Program-made: the position numbers and the translations under genes
Part shown: positions 32,893 to 44,262 of the stretch, one piece after another
How the letters are laid out: the number at the start of each line of letters is the position of its first letter
How positions within the stretch are numbered: the stretch's first letter is position 1
The notes under the pieces: model-generated
What the model was told of the DNA's origin: nothing
The model's input: the letters and a program-made list of their open reading frames with translations, nothing else
Database searches by the model: none
From: Euglena gracilis
Lineage: Eukaryota > Euglenida > Euglenophyceae > Euglenales
Assembly (NCBI GenBank): GCA_039621445.1
Contig: CP154954.1
Coordinates: forward strand, 25,556,954 to 25,620,953
Reading direction: 5' to 3'
Length of the DNA: 64,000 nucleotides

Positions 32893-34262
32893 CCAGTGGA
32901 ATCCGGTGGACGTGCAAGTCAGCCCTCAGCCTCAGCCCATCGCCGGGCAATGTCGTTCCATAATTTTGTGGTCTCAAAAAAATGGGAGGGGAGTGAGGGA
33001 GGGAGGAGGGAACCCGACGTGTAGGGGGACGTGTGGTAGGGAACGACGTGTAGTAGGGAACCTGACGGGTGGGGGGTCCAGCCAGACACAACTCTCCAAC
33101 AATCTCTGGGCCCAGACAATGGCAACCCCCCCCTTCTTCGCCGAGCCCCCCACCCACCGGCAAAACCCGGGCTGAACCGAGAAATTTTTGGTGCAAGGCG
33201 CCGAAATTTTTTAAAACGGGGTCCAAAGTTGCTTCAAACAACGGCATTTTTGGGTCGTTTTCGGATTTCAAATTTTGGATAAAAAAATGCCAACTGGCTG
33301 GGTTTGGGCTTTGGGGGGTATTTTTTGGGTACCAGCCGGGCCCAGCTCCCAGCCGGCCGGACCCCCCCCCCCGGAACCCTCCAGCCAGCACCTTTTCCAG
33401 CCGGTCCGCGGGACCCCACCCCCCGGGGTGCTTAAGAAAACCCCCAGTGGTGGCTGGCTGGCCGACCGGGTGGGTGCCAAAGCGGACCCCCTAGGTCGTG
33501 AGAAAGCTTGGCTCCTCACGCCCGTCGGGTTGGCTTCCCAACCCAAGTCACCCCATTCCTCCTGGGAAGGAATGGAGGGGGCGGCCCCCGGCTCTTTTCG
33601 ACGCCCCTCCCCCCTTTGGGCCGCGCCTCTGCCATGTGTGCCTCTTGCCTGTCGGGCTCCCGCCCTTGCCCCCGTCCCCCTCTCCCGGCTTGCCCAGTTT
33701 GGTCCGTGTGCTCGCTCTGGCGCTCTGAAGCGGCTGCGACGATCGGCGGTCGGAGGCGGGGGAAGGTTCTGGGTGGGGCCGGGGCTGGAAGGAATCCCTG
33801 GACCCCTATGGTGGTGGGCGGGAGCACACAATCACTTGGTCATTGGCCAACCCCCCTGAGGGGTGGGTGACTGATTTTTTTTCCAGATTTGATTAATGTT
33901 TTTTTTGGCCCGGTCGACCCCTTCCCCTGAGGGGGGAGGGGGTCGACAGAAATCACTTAAGTGGACAGGCATCGAAGGCGTGGAAAAATTCCTCACCCAC
34001 AAAAATTTTTGTGTCCAAAATGAACTGGATTACTGTACCACAATTTCAGCCCTAGGTGGGGTTCATAGAATCATAATTTGGGTTTGTCTTTTGTCCCAAA
34101 TCTGCATCAATTGAAACAGTTGCATGGTGAGGGTGGACCCCTGTCCAGGTCGGTGGGACGCGGTCCAACCCCCGCTTCCCATTTTTCTGAGCCGCCGGTT
34201 TTTAGGTCAAATCTTTCCTCGTGAACCGCCATACGGTGGGTGGGGCCGGCTTTCCGGTACAG

Positions 34263-34503
34263 ACAGCGGTGGGTGGGGCAAACGCCTGTGCGCACGTCGC
34301 CCAAGACCGACGCCCCCATCCTCCTGGGTGGCCGTCCGTGCGTCTGTGTGGCCGCCGTGCCCCCCGCTCTGTCGGGCGGCGCGGCTTCCCCACAGCCAAG
34401 GTTCTCCTGCTCCCCATCCGGCCGCGTGTCCTTCCGACTGTTCTGTTGGGGGATTGGGGCATTGTCTGTGAATGATTCTCTGTTGTCTGACACCCTTTTT
34501 TGA
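34263..34503 (+). CDS. Candidate terminal exon, unrecognised
   Basis: After an AG at 34262 the frame reads RQRWVGQTPVRTSPKTDAPI, LGGRPCVCVAAVPP and SGRVSFRLFCWGIGALSV to TGA 34503, with mostly G/C third positions in the first 60 codons. The opposite strand is also open, so direction is uncertain. A second GC-rich patch at 34754-34915 (GGAKPFLLVPRR in one frame) may belong to the same unit. No partner exons or family found. Confidence 0.3.
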
Positions 34504-35353
34504 AGAAAAAAAATCATCCTTGGTGATCTTTGTCCAATTTATGCGAGCGGCCGAGCTCAGGTAACGGCCGGGGGCGGTCCCTACCGAAATTTCAAACTGC
34601 CACATTACGCCTCCAAGCTACGGCTGAGGCATTTGGTTTGTAACGGCGTCTTGTTTGATGCCAAAGGTTCCATGAAGCGATGGCCGCACAAACGCCTTAT
34701 CCCAACCAGAGTAATGGTCCCCAAAGCACGACTTTCGTCGCACTCCTAATTGCAGGGCAGTGTTGGCGGCGCCAAACCCTTTTTGCTTGTCCCCCGCCGC
34801 CACCGCCCCCCCCCCCCTGCCTCGGACTGCCTGGCCTCCCCGCGGCCGGGGTCTGGGGCCGGCCTGCCACACTCTGTCCCACCCCTCGGCCAGGCGTCCA
34901 GATCAGATTTTTACCCAAGAGCAATTTGCGTCACATTTGAACATTTTCCGATTTTTTTGCCAACAAATTCCATACATTTGGCATCAGTATGTACAAAAAT
35001 CACAAAAAACCTTGGTTTGAGACTTTTTTTGAAAAAAGGAAAATGCGAATGCCAGTTCAAGACGAGCACCAATTTAATTTGCATAATGGGAAAGACCATC
35101 TCCTGGAAAAAATCCCCTCCTCTCCACTGCTGCCTCCGCAAGTTTCTCCGCAAGCAATCTTTCTCGGAAGGCAAAGTCTTTGGCTACAGTCATTTTCACC
35201 CTCCACCCTTAACTCTGATGCTGTCCGTGCCGGAAGAAGTGCCTGGTTGAGTCGGCAAATGGATGGTCATTTGACTGGTTCTGTTGAGTTACGTCATCCT
35301 ATCCTCTTCTGCCTACACAACGTTGGATGTGTTTCTGAGTTTATATGTATGAT

Positions 35354-35570
35354 ATTTACTCGGCAGCCTCCAACTAAAGGAACCCCCCGGGGGGGGGGGT
35401 CCCTTTAGTTGGATCGGTGGCGGCAAAAAAAAATTTGTGTTAATGAAGGAAAAGGGTTTGGTGCACAATTCTGGCCTAACTTCAAGCCTAACTTGCGCAC
35501 CTAACCCTAATCCTCCAACTAAAGGGACCCCCCCAGGGGGGTCTCTTTAGTTGGAGGCTGCCATTTACGC
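35354..35570. mobile_element. hAT-like MITE with 18-bp inverted ends and 8-bp target duplication
   Basis: The element spans 35362-35562. Its left end GGCAGCCTCCAACTAAAG and right end CTTTAGTTGGAGGCTGCC are perfect inverses. The flanks are ATTTACTC (35354-35361) and ATTTACGC (35563-35570), an 8-bp duplication with one mismatch, as produced by hAT transposases. Each end carries a further hairpin in which CCAACTAAAGG meets its inverse across a C/G run. No coding sequence; non-autonomous. Confidence 0.75.
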
Positions 35571-35649
35571 TTGCCCCCCCCCTCCTCCTTACATGCAAAT
35601 CTCGCCCCCTAAAGTTTGCCTTTGGCAAATTCTTGACATGCAAACATAC

Positions 35650-36090
35650 ATCTCTCTAAGGTTTTGCGAACCCCCCGGGGGGGGGGCGGCTGCAGCCAGC
35701 CCCGATTTGGGCCCAGCCCAGCCGCAGCAGCACCCCCGGGGGGGGGGGGGGGCGGTGCTAGCCCAGCTAGCCAGCCCCTTTTTGGGGGGTCCAGCCCAAA
35801 ATTTTTCGGCGCGAAGCGCCGAAATTTTTGAAAAACTGTGTTCAAAAGCGGCCAAAATGGGGTTTGGGGGGCGTTTGGGGCATTTTTGGGGGGTTTCAGA
35901 TGCATTTTTTCAAAACTGTGTTCTGCAGGTCATTTTTGGGCATTTTTCCGATTTCAGTCCAGCTCGCCCCGGTTCGGGTCCAGCCGGGGCCTAGCCCCCC
36001 CCGGGGGGGGGGGGGGCGGGCTAGCCAACCCAAATTTCTAGCCAGCCCAAATTTCTAGCCCTAGCCCAGCACCCCCCCGGGGTCCTTAAA
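35650..36090 (+). repeat. Poly-C/poly-G hairpin repeats with TTCGGCGCGAAGCGCCGAA core
   Basis: Two C/G hairpins (about 35672-35690 and 35732-35752) precede a perfect TTCGGCGCGAAGCGCCGAA palindrome at about 35805. AT-rich sequence, a third hairpin (35996-36016) and a GGGGTCCTTAAAGAGA tail follow. This is one of the clearest copies of the family. Confidence 0.65.
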
Positions 36091-38269
36091 GAGATGTATG
36101 CATGCAAACTTAGCCCCCGTGAGGTTGCCCCACCCGAGGGGAGAGGTCTACGTATATGTGTGTGTGTTTATAATATATATTATGTTATTTTATGTTGTAT
36201 GTTTGTGTAGATATGAAAATGTATATTTAATATTTTGCAATAATTCTGCTGGATTAAACCCCCCCTCAATTAGAAGCCCCTCAGGGCTACTATTCGGTCA
36301 GTTTGCGTCAAACCCGGGGGTTGCTTCTTATTGGGTCGCAGCGCCGAAAACCTTCGGCGCTTCCCGCCGGGTGTAAAAAATCAGGTTTTTTGGTCAAGCG
36401 TCCTGTGTCCCAACCCCCCTCATCGGGAAACCAAAGGATTGCTACATCTTACTTTTTTGCACTTCACCCCAGATATGTTTACAAAAATGTGCGTGTTTCA
36501 CCCAATTTGTTTGCATTTCATCACAAAAATGTCTGCACCCTATCCCAAAACGTTTTCAGAAAATTCTTGTATTTGGATCTGGTTTTTTGCACAATTTCCA
36601 CCAGTCTGAATGCATCTTTTTACATTGATAAAATGTGGGCTTTTTTCAGTGTGCAAAGAATACGAAGCGCAACGTTTTCTGAACAAGTGCAAATGCTTTT
36701 GGGGCAGTGCAAAAACCTTTTGCCAGTTGTGACCAAAAAACAATGCGGTTGAAGGTCATGGCAAAAATTCTGACACGCTTTGGCAAATATTTTTGCCAGG
36801 CGTGGGCAAATTTTTGGTTGCAAGGTGTAAGATTGTGGCCAAAACCCGATCCATCTTGCATTTGTGTGTTTGCAGTTTGCCAGTGCCTTGAATGTGTGTC
36901 TGCCCAGGGGGGGGAGCTGTTATTTGGATTTTTGGCGGGAAATCCGAGGGGGGAGAGGCTTCATTGGGGAAGGGCTTCTTTGGGGGGGGAGCGTTACCTC
37001 ATGAAGTTTTAATTTCACAAGGATGGGCGCAAAAAGATGATTGGGAATGGCAATTTTAGGGAAAAAGGGTGGCTGGGTCCGTGGCGGAAATTGGTAGTTT
37101 TGACAACAACAACAGAAAACAAATCAGGGGGGCCAGACTGAAAGCTGAATGGCAGCCTGCCGGGAAACTGGAACTGTCCCCTCCGCTCTTTTGAGGCCTC
37201 TGCGCTTCTCGTCCGTCCGTCACATATGGAACAGGGGGGAAACCCAACACTGTCAACGTCTTGGCTTCTTGAGACACTCTGCAACTGGCTGACTGACCTG
37301 AGCCCCTGCCCATGCCGGGAATGGACCTGTGCCCGGATTTGTTGCTCAAGAAAAGCGGTTTCTTAGCCCCCTCCCCCGCTGTCAGCGCGGCTTTGAGTCA
37401 GCAACCACTGCTGGGGAGAGGGACTAATTTGCGTGGGAGGCACCAACTTTCGAATTTTGGATTTGAGGAAACCTAAGATTTAATGTGAATCAATTTTTAT
37501 GGAATTTTTCTGGGAAATAGATTCCCGGGATCTTTTCTTTTTTGTGAAAGGCAGCAGGGGGTAAAAATTGTCTTGAGGGAGGTCGGTGCTTCTTTTTTTT
37601 TTGGACTCCCGGATTTCTCAGGAGTTGAAAAAAAACCAAATAATGCCCCCACTTGGGCCAGGGCTTTGGGCAAAAATATTACTCCAGGGGTTTTGCCACG
37701 TGGTTCACGCGGTGTTGCACACGATACAAAGCACGAGGTGCATGTGGGACCCTCAAAAAAGAAGCAACAAAACCCAAAATTAAAATGAAACAAAAACACC
37801 CACAAAAAGGATTCAGCAGAATAAATAACTGTCGTTTGAATTCCCTATCAGGGCCTATATTCTCTTGTATTCGTTCGTCATATTTTATTTTTCAGTTTTT
37901 TTTCAATCAAAGTTTTGCAATTTCTCTTCAGGAAAAATGTAAGGGATTGTCCACAGCATATGCGTCGTCGCATGAAATAACGTTGCACGATGGAAATGAA
38001 AATTTAAAGGGAATGAAAAGTGTTGAAATCCTCTCCAGCAAATATGTGTACAGTCTGGGGTTTGGAAAAAAAATGCCCCAGTGGGATTTATTTAAAGATT
38101 TTTAAGGCATTTTGTGGTCTTTTAAGCAAGGAGGGGAAATTGAGTCCCTGGTGCAAGTAAACGAGTGGGGTGGGGGCTCGGACCCCCTGTCCATTCAACA
38201 AGAGGGGCCAAAGCCAAATTTGCCTGTGTTTCAGCTTGCCCAGCAGACAAATGTGTAGTGTGATGGGCC

Positions 38270-38395
38270 CACTCCACGGAAAGGGTGAGGGTGAGCGTGA
38301 TTGATTCGGAATAGGGTCAGGGATTGGGTTAGGTGTAGGGTCAGGGGGGGTTGGTGTGTGCATTTGGAGAAGGGTTAGGTTTAGGGCTGATTTCA
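38270..38395 (+). other. Degenerate TTAGGG/TTTAGGG-like tract
   Basis: Loose repeats AGGGTCAGGG, GGGTTAGGTGTAGGG and AGGGTTAGGTTTAGGG. Too irregular to call an interstitial telomere. Confidence 0.3.
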
Positions 38396-38612
38396 TTTTA
38401 ATTTTCTGTTTTAAAAAAAAAAATTATGGCCAATTTCTCCTAACTTTACTAGTTTTGGCTACCCTACTCTAATCCTAATTATTTCTCGCAAACCTTGCGC
38501 CACCCCTCTACATTTTCTCTCCACACCCCTTTCCTCATCCGTCCTTTGGGCTACACTAACTACGCTACCCAACTCTAATCCTTTATTTCTTCTTCTAGAG
38601 TTTCGTCGCAAA

Positions 38613-39011
38613 CAATTGTAATTCTAAATTTATGCCAAAAATTTGAACTCAGCAAATTAAAATGGTGGCAAAACCCCAATAATTGTTGGCATTTAAAAAG
38701 TGACCCTCCCCTCTCGTTCACTCACTGGAACTGGGGGCCCAGAGGTTTGGGACTGTCATCGAAATCTCTATAATGAAGTTTTTGGGGAGTGTTCGTGACA
38801 GTATTTCCATCCCGTCTCTTTACCCCCCAATTGTAATTCTAAATTTATGCCAAAAATGAACTCATGCAAATAAATGGTGGCAAAACCCCAATAATTGTGC
38901 ATTTAGAAAATTGGACCTCCCCTCTCGTTCACTCACTGGAACTGGGGGCCCAGTGGTTTTGGGCTGTCATCGAAATCTCCAGAATGAAGTTTTTGGGGCG
39001 TTTTCGTGACA
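38613..39011 (+). repeat. Tandem duplication, 215-bp period
   Basis: The unit 38613-38801 (CAATTGTAATTCTAAATTTA to TTCGTGACA) is repeated at 38828-39010 with small indels. Both contain TCTCGTTCACTCACTGGAAC. The units show no coding potential. Confidence 0.85.
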
Positions 39012-39894
39012 CTGAACTGCATTTTATGGGTTGTGCTCTGGGGGGTCCGATGTTCGGGGTGACTATGGAGGGGCTAGAAGGTGCCCTCTCCCCTGTTGGG
39101 AGGGGGTAGTCACCCACCCCTCCTCAAAAGAAAGTCAAAAACCCAAAAAAAATTCCAGCGCTTAAGATATTTTTTTCACATATTTCCATATATTCTCATT
39201 TTTTGCATGTTCATTGGAATTTTGGGTTTTTTTGTGAATTTTCGATGTTTTCCTTTTTTTTCTTTTTCTACATTACTGATTGGTTTTAGTTTTTAACAAA
39301 GGTTGTGCTTGACGTTTGTTTTTGAAGTTTTTCTTGAGATCCCAAAGTGTTTTTTTTCCTCTTAACAAAGCTCGGACTGAAGAATCTTTTTCAAGACGTT
39401 GATTATCTTTCAGCGTGGTAAAAAAAGATTTTTAACATGTTTTTTTTCAAATAAAATGGACATTTTGAAAAACAATAATGAGATTCTTCTTTCCATCTCA
39501 TCACTTTTTCCCAAAAGGGCTTTTTAAAAAGAATTCCTGGATTTATTCCCATTTTTCAAAACATTTGGCAAACCTGCGATAAATACAGAATCATGTGTGC
39601 AAAAAAGGCACATGGCATGTTATGCAAACCCACAAATGAACAGAAATTTTTGCAAGGCACATAAACAAGCTGGTAAAAAGCAGAAGTTTTTGACGTTATT
39701 TTCTTCCCCAAAGAACTCAAAAGAACTCAATAATTTGCTGGAAGAGGCATAATAACCCTCAGGAATAAAACACAAAAAAATCTCAAAAAAAAGGGGGAGA
39801 CGTGGATATATACATTGGTACATTTTCTCGTGTATCTCTCTGGTGGCTGAGAGGTCCATTGATGCTGGACACTGCACGCTTTTGTATTTTAATT

Positions 39895-40262
39895 GCGCGC
39901 TGACCCAGATCCTCTCCCTGCACAGCGGGGTGCCCCCGCCCGGCATGCCGCACCCCGTTCACGCCGACACTCAGTCCACGGGCGGGGTTCGAAGCGTCTT
40001 GCCCTGGAGGCCTGGAAAGTGTGCGTCCGGAACTGTGTCTCGCTGACATCCGCCCCCGCGCAGGGGGCTGCTGTCCGCCGGGGTCGGCTTCCCCGCTGGC
40101 GCCTCACGACGCGTCCCACTTCGGCACTTCCCCAACGCCTCCTCCCCCCCTCCCCCGCGGCCCCTCTCCCCCGCTCATCCGTACCGTGTGGGCCTGGCCC
40201 GCTGCCGCCCAAAGGCGCTTGCATTTCCTGCTGCCCATTTCAGGCGGCTGGGAGCAGCCTTT
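39895..40262 (+). CDS. Candidate GC-rich exon pair, unrecognised
   Basis: First part: LTQILSLHSGVPPPGMPHPV with mostly G/C third positions, possibly ending at AAA|GTGTGC (40019). Second part: after CCCGCGCAG (40063) a frame reads SASPLAPHDASHFGT, then RTVWAWPAAAQRRLHFLLPI with strong third-position GC. The simple joins disagree in phase, so the exact boundaries are unresolved. Both strands are open. No family recognised. Confidence 0.3.
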
Positions 40263-43200
40263 CCCACCACCGGGGGGCGGTCCGAGCGGTGGCACGTCCA
40301 AACACCTTTCGGCGCGGTGGGGCTGTCGAAGGTAAAAGTCAGCTCCCAATTTGCACTGTGAAATTTTTCTTGTGAAATGGTGTCGTTTTAAAAAACTGAA
40401 GCTGAGCCATTTGCATTATGCTGCACAGGACCCTGGCTGTCGGAGAACGTCACCAGCTAAAGTGAGCTGGCACTGAAAACAACTTTGAGCGTTAAGATGG
40501 TTTTCGGAAAGCCTCTTGAAAACTTGGAGAGGACCGTGGACGGCACAGAGTCGGTTCAGCAGGACAGCTGGGCAACAGCATCTGTTCAGAGGTCGCTATG
40601 GTTATCGGCGGGGTGGTTTTCAGAAAGGCCCACAACTCCAACGACAGGGACGAACCGCCCGGATTGTCACATTGTCACATTGTCACATTGTCGGACTGTC
40701 ACAGCGGACGGAATTACGACCGGACTCGCTTTTTTTTGGGAGGGGCCCAGCAACAGAGCATTGGTTGAAGCCCATCCACCACAGTGCCCAGCGGTCAAGC
40801 AGCCCGCCTTGGCTCGAAGGACCGACCCCCCATGCCGCCCCGGCCCTAAACCGCCTTCCCCCACCGCTGCCCATCTCTTTCTCAGCGATTTCAACGCCCG
40901 GGGAGGGTCCCGAGGCCGTCCGCCCAATCCCAGGTGCCCTGAGAGCACTTCCGGGAGCATTTGCTGCCCCCTCCACTTCAGGCTTCTTTTTAAGTCAAGC
41001 AATTGCTTAAGCACTGACCGACCCCCCCCCCCCCGGGGGGTGACTGGTTTTTTCAGAGTGACTGACTGGTTTTTGGCCCGGACCCCCTCCCCCCCAGGGG
41101 GGTCAGCCCGGAGTAGGCAAAAGTGGCTTGAGTGACCCCAGCCAAAAATGTCACTTTTGGCCTAAAATGGCCTAAAGTGACTGGAAAGTGGCCGTTTTTC
41201 TGAGTGGCCGACCCCCCTGGGGGGGGGGGGGGGGTAGTGACTGGCTGGTTTTTTTATGAAAATGAGTGACTGACTGGCTTTTAAAAAAGTGGAGTGACCC
41301 CCCTCCCCCCCCCCTGGGGGTCGGTAAAAAATTGTATGGTCAGAAGACCCCACCCCGGGGGGGGGGGGGGGTTTGGGGCCGGACCCCGAGGGGGTCCCAG
41401 GCCGGAGGCCCAGGTATGGGTTTCGGAGCAAAGCGCCGAAAATTTTTTGTGAAATCGTCAAGGCCGGCTGGCTGGGTGGGAGCGCCCCCCCCCCAGAGTC
41501 TTAAAAAGAAGCCTGCCCCACTTGGCTTGCCCACTGGAACAAGTGAGAGAGTGTATAATTTTCCAGTTTTTTTTCAATTGGATTTTGGCTTTAAACTACT
41601 GCCCCCGGGGGGAGGGTGAACGACCCGTAAATTTGTCTTTCTGTCCAAAAAGGCCATGCATCAAAGCATGTTGGTCAACGTCCAAAAAAGATTCCTTTGG
41701 TGCCGAGTAGCCGGGTGGGGCGGCACCCTGGTCTACTCCGCCCCCCCCCCCCCGGGCCAAAAACCAGTCAGTCACTCCGAAAAAACCAGTCAGTCACCTC
41801 CCCCCGCACACACCTTATGCAATGGGCCCCCCATGGAGGGATGAAGTGGTGAATGGATTTTGAAAAGCAATTGATTGGCTTTTTGAGAGAAGGCAGTGAC
41901 AGACCCCGGGGGGAGAGGGAGGGAGGGACACGGTTGTGTTCACTGGTGAGGTGGAGATTTGTGACAAGCTTCCCCGGCAGGCCTGAACCCAAGGCACCAG
42001 AAACTTTTTTTTCGGTTTAATGCAATTCTCTGCGTTTTCCCCTCCATCTTAGCATATGCGATTTTCCAAATTTCTCCGAAGGTGTGCCAAAGAAAAAAAG
42101 TGTCAATGTCTTGAGGAAATTGGGTAATTTGTGTGTGGTGGCTCTTTTTTCATGGATGGTTATATAGGAAGGAGGATTCTGCATGCCCCCCCCCTCGGCG
42201 CTTGGACCTCCGGCACTTGGCGCTTGGCTTGGCCTCCTTTCATGCAAACTTGGCCAAAAGTTCGGCCTAAATTTTTTCTATCTTTGGCCCCATGTTGAAG
42301 GTATTTGACTTGTTTTGTGCATATGGCCGCCGAAGTTCTTGGCGCAAACTTGGTGGCCATTGGCCCCCAAGCTGTACCAGTTTGAATCGAAAACATTTGA
42401 ATGGGAAAAATTGGCACCCAGCATTGAAAAAATTCTGGCCGTTGGTCCAAGAATCTTTGTTTGCTTTTCAAAGGTTTTTGACAGTTTTTCTGACTTTGCA
42501 CGGATGCCAACAACATCAACAACGTCCATTTTTTTTGCATTTTTGGGGGGCATTTCCACTCTGCATTTTTTGTGTATATTCGAACCGAACTATTGTGACA
42601 CTAGATGAAAAGGAGAGCGTGGGGCTGGAACTTTGCCCCTGGTGCAGGGGCTGGGGAGGCACTGAGGGCAGGGTGTTGTGGCAAGTGAGCAGATGCCGGG
42701 CGACTGGGTGGGAGCTGTTCCGCTGCGAGCCGCTTGGGACGTTTTAGATTCAAAACCAGCAGACTTGTTGATCTCTCAAAAACAGCAATTTTGGATTTGG
42801 ATGGCCACCGAGCAGCCCTGTCATTGGCCCCGCATCGCCCAGCATTGTTAATGAAGCCCTTGGTGGTGTACCTCCAATACCTGCATTCACTCAAATACCG
42901 CATACACTGCATCCACTTTTGTCCACTTTTGACCATTTGCCCAATTTCATCCACTTTTGGCCATGGCCACTTTTGGCTACTTTTGTTCTTTTGTCCTTTT
43001 GTTCACTTTTGCCCAAATTCATCCAGCCACAAGCTTCTTCCCCTCTTGGTCTTCCTCGCACCAGTACTAAAGCGGAATTGATGGAGTGGACACTGGAGTG
43101 GATGGGAGGATGGACTGGACGCAGATACTGGAGCCGATGCAGTGGATGAAGATATCGGATTTGAGGCAGTGGATGCAGATGCTGCAGTCGATGGAGGGAT

Positions 43201-44164
43201 TGTACCAACTGGATTTGATGTAGTGGATGTTGGATGGAATGGATGCTCAATGCAACTATTCCAGGATCTGGCATCCTGGTTATAAACTGAACCAAAAGCC
43301 CCAAAAGGACCAAAAACAAATGAGATAAAATGGTAGCGACCAAAATGACCTAAAATGGCTTGAAATGACCTCAAACATCCCCAAAATGGCTCACAATGTC
43401 CGCAAAGACCGTGAAAAATGACCCAAGGCTACCGAAACGGCATAAAATGGCCCAAAATGCCATAAAATTGCTGATGTTGATCCAAATCAGCCCAAAACGT
43501 ACAGACACAAAATTGCCCAAATTGTCAAAAATTGATCCAAAACATGGGCAAAATGGCTGTAACGTGAGAGATCCGAGGGAAATGATTCTTTATTGATCCA
43601 AAATGTGGGTTTCATTCTTCAAAGCTATGCAAAAAAATGCCAGCATCGCCCAGCATTGCCCAGCATCGTCAGAGGTGTTCGATGGCCACTTCAGTCACCA
43701 CCAAACTTTGGGGGGGGCATATTTAGACTTATCCTTAACCGACCCGGGACCATAAAAAAATCATTTTTCAGGCTCCAAAAACAATAGAAATCCTCTTTCG
43801 GCGCTCCGCGACATTGTAAATTGGTACAATTTGGCATTTACATTTTGGAGCTCAAATATCCCAAACTTCCATCATTGTTTGTGTCTGTGTATTTTTTTTT
43901 CAGGGAAAACTTTACTGTCTCTGAAGCTTCGCGCCAGAGGAGGGTCTTATTTTGGGGGTCTTGTTTTTTTTGGAATTTTGCTCGATCAGCCCTCAGGGTT
44001 CTAAGTTTGGGGGTCTTCTTTGGGGAGGTCTTATTTTCAGGGGGGGGTGTACCTTGTGGACATTTATGGAACCCCTGGAAAATGTACACTGCAAAATATC
44101 AGTGGAGTTCAGGCAAACCGCAATGCAAAACATGTCAGCATCATGTCATCGTTTATCCCCAGAC

Positions 44165-44262
44165 CGGGGGGGGGGGGGTGGTCATAACACCCCCATGACC
44201 TGCAACCTGTGACCGGGGGGTGGTCATAGATGAGGGGTGGTCGTACGACTAGGGAGGGGGGT
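44165..44262 (-). mobile_element. GTCGTACGACC family copy
   Basis: The minus-strand reading gives CTAGTCGTACGACCACCCC and the CCCCGGTCACAGGTTGCAGG unit. It ends in GGGTAATTATTTAAT, the same AT-rich flank type as at 47510. Confidence 0.55.

Noticed and set aside
33268-33870. Overlapping frames on both strands in a GC-rich patch
   Set aside because: All six frames are nearly open because of base composition; no splice-consistent choice was possible.
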